Origin: Saccoglossus kowalevskii | Taxonomy: Eukaryota; Hemichordata; Enteropneusta; Harrimaniidae | Length of the DNA: 38,769 nucleotides | Reading direction: 5' to 3' | Assembly: GCF_000003605.2 (NCBI RefSeq) | Contig: NW_003140820.1 | Location: 376,860 to 415,628, forward strand | Notes under the pieces: model-generated | What the model saw: the letters and a program-made list of their open reading frames with translations, nothing else | Told to the model about the DNA's origin: nothing | The model's database searches: none | Shown here: piece after piece, positions 1-8,206 of the stretch | How the letters are laid out: each line of letters opens with the position of its first letter | How positions within the stretch are numbered: the stretch's first letter is position 1 | Program-made: the position numbers and the translations under genes

Positions 1-5
1 GCGTC

Positions 6-19
6 CTGGGCCCATAACC
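6..19 (-). other. Primer-binding site of a copia-type LTR retrotransposon (initiator tRNA-Met)
   Basis: On the plus strand these 14 bases read CTGGGCCCATAACC, the anticodon stem-loop of eukaryotic initiator tRNA-Met. The minus strand is therefore complementary to that part of the tRNA. Drosophila copia primes reverse transcription from an internal half of initiator tRNA-Met, so this is the expected primer site of a Ty1/copia element. It directly abuts the LTR end at base 20 with no spacer. The element's internal region would continue to the left, outside the window. Confidence 0.75.
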
Positions 20-239
20 TGTTGGACATCGTTGATCCATCTTGTAAAATACAAGGCTAGACAATGAATCGAAGTGATCTATGCGAGTACTTTATTAACA
101 GATAACACTGAAGAACACAACGCAAGGAATTGTGGTACAACTCATTAATTATACATGACATCATCTCCTCAGCCAATCAGAAATCACATCTAGTATTATA
201 TGACGTGTACAAAGTGAACAAATTAAGTTTATCCTAACA
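20..239 (-). mobile_element. Copia-type long terminal repeat (5' LTR of an element running off the left edge)
   Basis: The 220-bp segment begins TGTTGGA on the plus strand and ends TCCTAACA, so read on the minus strand it starts TGTTAGGA and ends TCCAACA. These are the short inverted ends with TG...CA termini expected of an LTR. On the minus strand there is a TATA-like run near 199-193 and an AATAAA signal at 96-91, in promoter-then-polyadenylation order. The adjoining tRNA-Met primer site makes this the 5' LTR. The second LTR and the target-site duplication cannot be checked. The right flank begins ATATT (240-244). The right boundary is inferred only from the imperfect inverted ends. Confidence 0.65.
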
Positions 240-597
240 ATATTGACATGCATTCGTGATGTACATAAATTAAATTGTAGCTTACGTCATGTTTTTATTG
301 TTTATAATATGCATAATGTAAAAATATTACTAGTATATTATACACCATGTATAAATTACCATGTAGTGTAAGATATTGACATGCATTCGTGGTGTATATA
401 AATTAAATTGTAACTTACGTCATTTTTATATTGTTTATAATATGCATAATATAAAAATATTACTAGTTTATTATACACCATGTATAAATTACCATGTAAT
501 GTAAGATATTGACATGTATTCGTGGTGTATATAAATTAAATTGTAGATTACGTCATGTTTATCCCTGTATTGTATATAATATGCATAATATAAACAT
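240..597. repeat. 133-bp tandem repeat, about 2.7 copies
   Basis: The phrase TATTGACATG(C/T)ATTCGTG starts at 241, 374 and 507, giving an exact spacing of 133 twice. The copies also share TAAATTAAATTGTA, TTACGTCAT and TATAATATGCATAAT in the same order. The third copy is cut short near 595, where it runs into the dispersed repeat that follows. The array is very AT-rich and has no open frame. It begins at or next to the inferred end of the LTR. Confidence 0.9.
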
Positions 598-1010
598 GAT
601 GGCAACAACAAGTATGTGACATCTTCCATGAATTTTTACTGCACTGTGGCCACCAATTTGAATTGAAAAAAAACATATTCGAATTCGATGATATGTAGGA
701 AAGCATATTTTTCAACGTTTAAAAAAAAGGATACATGCATTAACAAATATTGACTTTCCACCTCGTCAACGTACAATGTTTTTTTTAAAATTATTAGTAG
801 TATAGGTCTCTAACATAGTGTATGTATTGTTCGAATCTTAGTACGGAATTTGTCGGCAGGGGGCGCATTACTTTAATTCGTATGTTTTGTTTATTCCAAC
901 ATCGTGTCTATTTACAATGAACTATGTGAAACAATATATACTAAAATCTTAACTGTCAACTTGTTTACAGCAGAATATGACGAAACAAGTTGTGTTACAT
1001 GAATCCCATG
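598..1010 (+). repeat. Dispersed repeat, copy A
   Basis: This stretch matches 5704-6165 in the same orientation with moderate divergence. Shared landmarks in order are CACTGTGGCC/CACTTTGGCC, a poly-T run, the AGGGGGCGCATTA/AGAGGGCGTATTA block, and the right end near TGTGTTACATGAATCCCATG / TGTGTAACATGAATCACATG. No protein is conserved between the copies. It is either an unnamed interspersed element or a local duplication. Confidence 0.7.
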
Positions 1011-3681
1011 TGTATATTTGGTGTTCGGCGGGTGTGATGTTTGTTTCGCCGAATTATGAATGTAATTAACAAACTACCATCGTAACAATTATGATTATGT
1101 ACGTGTTTTATTAAGAACCTTGATATAGGTAATGGCGTGAAACGAATCATAATTACGATCGTTAAAATCGAATGAACCTTTAATTGATTGTCTTGAATGT
1201 ACACCCTATTCAGAGATATATCAATAAAGAAGTTGCTCGATGAAATTTACTGATGACCAAATTTGCTGACGACTTGCCTCCCCCGGTAGCAGGCCGTATA
1301 TTTCTGAAGAAAAAGGCAGAGGGTGACCTCTTTCTTTAGACTTTTTTTAGCATCATCCTGGACAACGCGTACGGAATTCACGCTAAACATACTGCTGCCC
1401 GGGATTCATTTGCTGTTCATTTCAAAAGGTTTGGATCACTCTGGAGGTGATGACAGAATTTTAATTCGCTGTAATTTTATTTCTTCTTTGTGCAATGTTT
1501 TTTTCCCAAGACATAGGCATGCAGACGTTCCCTTCTGTTATTGTTTTGTGTGTGCATTTTTTTTCAATTCTGTGATCGCCCGATAGGTTCTAATGGCCTA
1601 CCCCTGAAGTGTTTACACGATTAGGGGAACACAATGAACACTACAGACAATAACTTTGCTTTCCTGTTTGTCAGTACAACAAAGTCTGAAAGATTTTCTT
1701 GCTCAGAATCGTACATTATTGAATAAAAATAGTTTGCCTCCATTGCATTCTCCAAAATTGCAAAGAGTATGAATGAACGCATGCACAAGTCATCAAACGT
1801 AGTTAATTTAACTAACCTATTTGAAAATAGTCAAAAATGGTCCAATTGTCACACAATCGATGCAAAACACAAATCCCATGACCGGGAATTTTGAAATACA
1901 TTTATCGCATATTTAGGCAAACATTACGTCATTAGATTGTATGTACATGTGCAGTATGTTTAATGACATCATGCTTAACAATCCAATGTTTACTCAACTT
2001 TGTTGATACTTTTTCATTCTTTCTTTGTACATTTACTGAACATTCCAAACCCGGATTTGCAATTCAATGATAAACTAACATCAGTTTTCTGATGTCTGCG
2101 TGTTGATCTGCGTGTAGGTTCTGCGGGACCCGCATGCGCAGATGCTGTTTTGATCAAGTCTGCGTGTGCGACCGATTCTTTTGTTTTAATACGATAAATG
2201 AAACCTAGCTATAAAACTTGTTTTCAGTGCTGAATATATGGAGCCGACGACAGAAAGAATTTAAGCGAGAAGCAATGCCCATGTTCAAGGTTAACCGAGT
2301 CATTATTTCTTTTTTTCGTTCTTACGAACAGTACGAGTATACCGACTATTCAATAATTTGAATGTCGGGATCGAACGTACTAAATTTACTGTGGTACGAT
2401 GGGAAATGACTCAATAGTTATATAGACCGGCCAAGAGAAATTTTGAAAAGTGGAAATTTTATATATGTTTTGTTAAATTATGGTCAACGAGAGAGGTTCA
2501 GCCAACTGGGCCAGTCTCCGTTTAATGCTGAGGATATTAATCTAAATAAGTTTGATTGTGATCGGTAATTTACGAACCTAAACCATTTAATGGCGCGATT
2601 CAGGTGTTAATCATTGCCGTTGAAAGACCGCAATCTTGAGAGTTCGCATCTTGAACGTGTTTGCTATTTTTTATTGACGGGCACGGTTGTCAACAACACG
2701 TTGACACTTTCGCTCAGCAACTAATTCGCGTATCGGAATTCGAAAGAGACGGGTGATGTAATGGTTACCGTCGTAATTGATATCGATTTTAGTGTACGCC
2801 ATAATAAACACATACTTTACTCACTAGTCACGAAATAAAAAACTAGACATTTTTTTTTACAAATATACGAATTACAAACCGCATTCACGCTAAGATTATT
2901 TATAATGTAAAAGGTCTAAATAATGCAAATTCGTCTATAAATAGTGTATTTATTGTCTGAACGAATATAATGGTATCGCAGTATGAAAATTATAAGTTGG
3001 CAGCGCGGTGTCGGCCATGTTTTATATTCGACTCGTTGTACTGTTTTTAAGTTCTATACCTATCATATCGCGGGATCTCGCAGTGTTCAATACATAACAG
3101 TACACGTACGCGTACAGCAAGGTTACATCAAACTATGATTTACCATATAGTCATACCGCGTATGATGTTTTGATTAACTGTCAGGTAGGCCTTGCAACTT
3201 TATAGCGTCTGAAACGGTCACTGGATCGTCTAGGAAAAGGGACTTTTCCAAATTTCGCTTGGCCATTAAATGGCTATAAAGGTATATATTTTGGTTCGTG
3301 GGAACTTGGGAGTGATATATATATATATTTTTTTTGCTTTTATTATCCAAAAAGTCTTGGCTATAGTGGTATCACACTATTCGTATCGTACTGAGTAACT
3401 AACGTCTTCTGTGACAGCAAAACAGGGCTGAATTATATCCCAACACCCCGTAAAACATATAAAGTCGAAATGAAATTAAATATTACTGTTTGCATGATAG
3501 TATTCGTAGTGTAACAGTAGTAATACATCGAATGTTGAAAATTCATGTACCTGTGAGCGTCTGTTTATCAAGGCGAGGTCACCTTGACGAAGACACCATG
3601 TCAAGTGACACAAGCAATACACATTCACTGGGACATGCCATGAACCCGGAAATATGCATAAGTAATATAAACTAAATCCAG
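1011..3681. other. Non-coding stretch upstream of the Ig receptor gene
   Basis: I see no coding exon. Short open frames such as 1323-1586 (+) lack homology I recognise and have biased, hydrophobic composition. A CGCATGCGCA word of NRF-1 type lies at 2131-2140. TATA-like words occur at 2936-2944 (TATAAATAG) and 3275-3282 (TATAAAGG). The receptor promoter should lie in this stretch, but no start site can be fixed from sequence alone. Confidence 0.5.
3275..3282 (+). promoter_or_regulatory. Candidate TATA box for the Ig receptor gene
   Basis: TATAAAGG lies about 420 bases upstream of the receptor start codon. A better-formed TATAAATAG at 2936-2944 is an alternative, about 750 bases upstream. In AT-rich DNA such words arise often by chance, so either is only a candidate. 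Confidence 0.2.
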
Positions 3682-3693
3682 GTGAAGGTAAAT

Positions 3694-5217
3694 ATGGATG
3701 GTGCATTTTCCTTCAGATGTGTGTCGTGTCTTTTGGTCTGTTACGTAACTATTGCTACAGATCCTAGTTTAGTTATACAGCCAGATGATCAAAGAGTAGT
3801 ACTGCAATATGGTACGTCACCGACATATGTCAGCCTTGATTGCAGAGTATCGGACTATGATGATCAATCCATGCAGGTATCTTGGTTCAAAAATGACATC
3901 ATCATTTCAGATGGTTACTTGTTCACTCAAGACATCAGTGCGTTGGTGGATACATCACGGTATTATATGACAAGTTGGGGTTTAACCGGAATGTACAAAC
4001 TCCAGATTATGACCGATGACGACTACGTAACATTCGATACAGGACAATACTACTGTGCGTTATTGTATTCATCCAACAAGACTGTGATTGAAAAGTCTCG
4101 CACTGCAGACATCAATATACACACCAGTCCACTGTGTGTTGTTGATTACGGAACCAGTTTGTATTACGACAACGCTGAAGGTAATGTTGACAATGTTGAT
4201 GTGTTGGAAGGAGAGACTGTTGGGCTGTCCTGTAGGTGCAAGTATTCTAGTACACCAATTCCTGGGGATATTATGATGTGGAGGAGAGATGATGTCATGG
4301 AAGATTTACCACTAAATGACGTCACACAATTAGATGGTTTACAATCGAGAGATAGTAACTGGCATCCTGAACGAGGGGAGCAAGGTCTGACATTTACTTG
4401 TACACATCGAATTCAAAATAAACCCGATAGAACATGTCAGGTTGGTCCATTCAATATAAAGTATGCACCCATTGTAAACGTGATACCAACTCAAATAGAA
4501 ATTAACGACAAACACCGGGTGACCGTCATACTGTGTAACAGTACAGGGAATCCTAGTGTAGACGATTACGTGTGGACATGGGACAATGGGGTGATTACCA
4601 GTAATGACAACTTTCATTTTGAAAATAACCACGCAATTCTCGCTATCCAGCGACTGGCCGTTGAGAATAATGGACCACATTATATAACATGTATTGGTAT
4701 AAATGAAATCGGTAACACAACGAGTGAAACTATCACGATACAAGTTAATATTACACCGCTCTCTACAGTTGCTCCTATCCCATCGGGACCCATCACTGAT
4801 TATGCAAAGTCAGCGATCATGAACACTAAGCCGATAGTACATGATGTCATAGTACAACCATTGAATGACTGTACGGTCTGTGGTGCTATTGGTGCTACAG
4901 TTAGTTGCATATTAGCAGTGATCGTTGTCATAGTTACAATATGTCTTGTTAAAGAAAAACGTGAGAGAAAGTGTCATCATCAGGACGTTGATATGTCTCC
5001 GGTTACAACAAAAGCTGAGATGTCACCGACAGGACATCTGACACCAATAGACGAATCTCGTCAAAACACCGACTCAGAATATATCAATATGGCAACTGAA
5101 GCAGCAGATTACGTGGAAGTCAATAACATAACACGACTACCAAATAAAGATGAAAATAACTATCAACCACTGGTTGGTAAATCACAAGATATTTATACTC
5201 AGTTACAAATAAAGTAA
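3694..5217 (+). CDS. Type I membrane receptor: three Ig-like domains, one TM segment, tail with YxNM and ITAM-like motifs
   Basis: An uninterrupted 507-codon frame, apparently a complete single-exon gene. The frame stays open 12 bases further up to a GTG, but the first ATG at 3694 has A at -3 and G at +4 and an in-frame TAA at 3673, so I start there. Residues 2-21 form a hydrophobic signal peptide. Ig1 (about 25-142) is V-like, with Cys50, Trp64 and the classic DTGQYYC ending at Cys121. Ig2 (about 147-256) has Cys180, Trp196 and Cys236 plus extra cysteines 182 and 248. Ig3 (about 259-352) has Cys281, Trp294/296 and Cys333. Possible N-glycosylation sites are Asn128, 282, 341 and 352. One transmembrane helix (about 397-418) lacks charged residues. 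The tail (419-507) has proline-directed sites at Ser435, Ser444 and Thr450, and tyrosines in YINM (463), YVEV (473), YQPL (490) and YTQL (501). The last two are spaced as an ITAM. Cell-surface recognition with tyrosine-kinase signalling is inferred; the ligand is unknown. Confidence 0.85.
   Translation: MDGAFSFRCVSCLLVCYVTIATDPSLVIQPDDQRVVLQYGTSPTYVSLDCRVSDYDDQSMQVSWFKNDIIISDGYLFTQDISALVDTSRYYMTSWGLTGMYKLQIMTDDDYVTFDTGQYYCALLYSSNKTVIEKSRTADINIHTSPLCVVDYGTSLYYDNAEGNVDNVDVLEGETVGLSCRCKYSSTPIPGDIMMWRRDDVMEDLPLNDVTQLDGLQSRDSNWHPERGEQGLTFTCTHRIQNKPDRTCQVGPFNIKYAPIVNVIPTQIEINDKHRVTVILCNSTGNPSVDDYVWTWDNGVITSNDNFHFENNHAILAIQRLAVENNGPHYITCIGINEIGNTTSETITIQVNITPLSTVAPIPSGPITDYAKSAIMNTKPIVHDVIVQPLNDCTVCGAIGATVSCILAVIVVIVTICLVKEKRERKCHHQDVDMSPVTTKAEMSPTGHLTPIDESRQNTDSEYINMATEAADYVEVNNITRLPNKDENNYQPLVGKSQDIYTQLQIK
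5208..5213 (+). terminator. Polyadenylation signal overlapping the end of the receptor frame
   Basis: AATAAA sits inside the last codons of the receptor, ending two bases before the TAA stop at 5215-5217. No other AATAAA is obvious in the next few hundred bases. If it is used, the transcript would have a 3' untranslated tail of only some 10-25 bases. Its use is inferred, not shown. Confidence 0.35.
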
Positions 5218-5703
5218 ATCTTAAAAACTGAACATTAGTCTCGTAAAAAGGGGTAACATTTTATTATCTGTCAATGTAATATAGGATACTACGCATACAA
5301 CAATTTATTGGGTATCAATCCTACAGCGCAGTCACAGCTCGTATCGGAATACGAACTGAAACGAAAACCTCTGACGCAATGTGAGCTTTTTATTAGTTTG
5401 CACTGGGGATTTTCTTTGATCTGACCAAGTTATCACCGATTTCATTTTCAAAAATAGAGTGCATCATTCATCTTGATTATGGGTTAAAATACGGGAATGC
5501 ATGGGAGAGCATAGTACAGTCATTTCTCATGAAAAATAACACCATTTCGAGAAAAAAACATCATTAACTTCTTTTCAAAATACATTTTAATACATTTAAT
5601 CCCTGCGTAGAGGGGGCCAGCTATAAATATTTTTCTCTGACCAATCATGAATATCTAGCCAATAATGAATGCGTAAATAATAGGAATTATATTACAATTG
5701 TTT
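5218..5703. other. Non-coding stretch after the receptor gene
   Basis: AT-rich sequence with stop codons in all frames. I see no exon, RNA gene or recognisable element before the dispersed repeat at 5704. Confidence 0.5.
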
Positions 5704-6165
5704 CCATGAGAACCTGAGTTTGTGGCTTCTCCCATTACGTTTTACTTCACTTTGGCCGCGATTTTGAACTGAAAAACCTCCAAATTGAACAAAATCTGAC
5801 AATCAAATCAGAGTTTTGTTAGGAAACGTAGATACGTGAAAAAAAAAAACAGGAATCCATGATTTAGTAAATATTGGATTTTCCCCTTAAAAATGTTTTT
5901 TTTTTTTTTTTATATTTGAATGTACGTAACATTACATTATTTATTGTCTATTTCAATCAATTGAGAACAAAGTTGGCGTTTCGTGTACTGCGCCATCTAC
6001 GTTATGATCATTTGCACAGGATTGCTCGACAGAGGGCGTATTATTGTATTATGTGCGTTATGTATACCCGTTTCTGCTCACAATATCTGTGGAAGGAAAT
6101 ATTAACTGCCAACATGCTTACAGAAAAATACGAAGAAACAAATTGTGTAACATGAATCACATGCT
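5704..6165 (+). repeat. Dispersed repeat, copy B
   Basis: Second copy of the repeat at 598-1010, in the same orientation and lying downstream of the receptor gene. It differs by short insertions, including a longer poly-T run near 5895-5912. The open frame 5874-6155 falls wholly inside the repeat and is not conserved in copy A, so I do not call a gene. The LINE remnant begins just to its right. Confidence 0.7.
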
Positions 6166-6180
6166 TGTGTGCGTGGTTTG

Positions 6181-8206
6181 AAATACTTAATAGTATTTAT
6201 TAAATCTATAAGATACAAAAGAAAAGAAAAGGTAAAAAAAAACATACATAAAGCTCCAAACTCACTCAAAACACAGTCACTGTCTGGTATTAAGACTGGT
6301 CTTAATGAATTGAGTTATGGAAAGTGATATATGTATGTTGCTCATAATGGAAATAAATTTATCACTTTCACTACTGGTTCTAAAATTATTTATATGAATT
6401 TCTGCTTTGTTAAATAAATGCAGTCTATGTGTTCTGTATGCTGCGCAATTCATAACATCTTCAATTTTGTTTTGTATACATTGGTCATACTTTCTAGAAT
6501 TAATAGCAATCTGTTTTTGTCTGTTAGTTTCAATCTCACTTGCAGATATAATTTGTTTTATTGACAGTGTAGACATCCTTCGATTATGTATTTGATGAGT
6601 TGTTGAATTTATTAAATGATTTAATAATTTTTGTTTAAATAATCAACAAGACATATTGCCATTTTTGATGGGATGCCAAGTACAAATCAGCAGAATGAAT
6701 GATGTACATCCTCAAATGCTGATTTTATAGTACATGTACTTTCATCACCCTAAACACCACTGCCATATGTAATAAACTCGTCTTATAAACTTATCAAAAA
6801 GTGACATAAAAGTATTATTGTTATGAGTACTTTATTTTCAAGGAAATTATAGTTTTTTTTTCTTTTCTTTTTAGGTTGTTTAAACCTCCTTTAAATCTAC
6901 TATTTGAACTAATAGTTAGGCCAAGGTAATTAATTTCATTGACAATATTAATTTCCTTTCCTTCAAAGAAAACTGTTTTGTTATTTAGATTCATAATTGA
7001 TCTATTAAAAATAATATCAAGTATTTTCTCAATATTTACTTTCGAGACACCATTTTGATGGCAGATGGCCATATCGTCTACCCATGAGCCTTTGCGTTTT
7101 AGCGTGTGTTGTTATCGTCGCTTGGGACTCAATTCCCGCGCGTGCGCAGGTGATGACCCTCCCGCTTTAAGTCTTGAAATACATATCTTTGATGATAATA
7201 CATTTGCCCGAAATTTCATTCTTTATAAGTTTTAAATAGAGGCCATTGTGCCAAACGTCGTGACTGTCAAATTGTTTACTCGGATAAATAAGCATAAATC
7301 TTTCTTTTTAATTCTATTGTTACTTTAACGAGTCTGCTGTATTCCCGGACTGCTTTTGGGTTTAATGTGTCTGAGCAATAAGACTTGTGTTCCAGAATTT
7401 TGGATTTTTTCCAGAGTCATGGGTTTTGTTAAAAATGTTGTGTAGAGCTTCAATAATTTAATATTCCCTTATTTAAATGTATCATTACATACTTATCCTC
7501 GTCAGGTGATTTTTTTTTTTTTATTTCTTAATTGCATCTTTAATATGCTGAACTAAGATTAGTAATCAGTAATCGATTCATTAATATAATTTTTTTTTGA
7601 AATGTCATGTACTTTGTTATTACTCAGTGTTTAATATGAAGGAATTTTGTTTAACAACTTTGTAAAGTATCTCAGTTATCCACTAAATCACTCGGTTTAA
7701 TTGAGCATGTTTCATCGATTTCTCTCAATAATTTCCAAAATTTAGGTGGTTCACTGACTGGTATTCAATCATTGATAATTGTTTAAATTACTTTTTCTTT
7801 ATTTTTTATTAGTTGTTCAACTGATTTTTTTTAATTTTGAAATAATTACCACGAATTATTGGATCTAGTGGAAACAATTTAGTGCATTTTAAAATGTATT
7901 CCTAGTTGATCAGTAGTCATTGTCAAACCACTTTTTACGTCTTATCTTCCTGACGGTTTTAGTTGTAGTTGTTGTTATTAAATAAATAACTGTTAAATCA
8001 CAAATATTATCACTATTATTATTGAAATATATAATTTTATAGTTTTATACATATGTACACATGAAATAAATTTTCATTTTGCCTGGATGTCCCAGTTGTA
8101 TATTTAGCTGGTAACGGTTTGAATTTTTTTAATTTGCTTATTTTGTTTTGGAAAGTCGTTACTAATACCATATAAATTCAGGGATAATGAGACTTATGTC
8201 ACGTGG
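6181..8206 (-). mobile_element. Decayed LINE (APE-type non-LTR retrotransposon), minus strand
   Basis: Read on the minus strand, broken frames follow the order of a LINE ORF2. A run like the end of the endonuclease (RDISLIIPE, about 8206-8180) comes first. Then a linker with YNWD (about 8098) and KKWFDND (about 7940), and EPPKFWKLLREID (about 7752-7712). RT block 0/1 follows as IKDAIKK and KSPDEDKY (about 7540-7490), with WKKSKI after it. The RT end shows VNEINYLGL and FKGGLNNLK (about 6960-6880). Last is a C-terminal region with SESDKFISIM and FIKTSLNTR (about 6400-6280). Many stops and frameshifts and an RT core with missing sequence show it is dead. It appears 5' truncated near 8206, since nothing like the rest of the endonuclease lies beyond. 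Two open pieces survive at 6821-7072 and 6277-6576. The clade cannot be fixed; Jockey/I/CR1-like groups are possible. Confidence 0.75.
7078..7170 (-). repeat. Fragment of a second repeat lying within the LINE remnant
   Basis: Bases 7078-7151 are the reverse complement of 30219-30296 with moderate divergence; shared words include CGCGGGAA, AACAACAC and CTCATGGGTAGACG. Bases 7140-7170 also match 30331-30362 in the forward sense (GCAGGT...CCCGCTTTAA). The segment is more GC-rich than its surroundings. It sits where the middle of the LINE reverse transcriptase should be, so it is either an insertion or part of a rearranged junction. Confidence 0.7.

Noticed and set aside
1-60. An open frame from base 1 to a TAG at 58-60 that looks like the end of a protein.
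   Set aside because: The same bases are explained by the tRNA-Met primer site and LTR end on the other strand; the frame is short and has no family resemblance.
3490-3675. Small open frame just upstream of the receptor.
   Set aside because: It has no ATG at its start, no recognisable domain, and an equally long frame on the opposite strand.
3682-3693. Start of the receptor at the upstream GTG.
   Set aside because: Animal genes rarely start at GTG, and the ATG four codons later has a strong context and leaves a normal signal peptide.
5874-6155. 93-codon open frame.
   Set aside because: It lies wholly within the dispersed repeat, spans a poly-T run, and is not open in the other copy.
7050-7090. 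A VDDMAI run on the minus strand resembling the catalytic DD of reverse transcriptase.
   Set aside because: The underlying bases overlap words shared with the unrelated repeat near 30290-30330, so the match may be a coincidence at the junction; I did not use it as evidence for the LINE.
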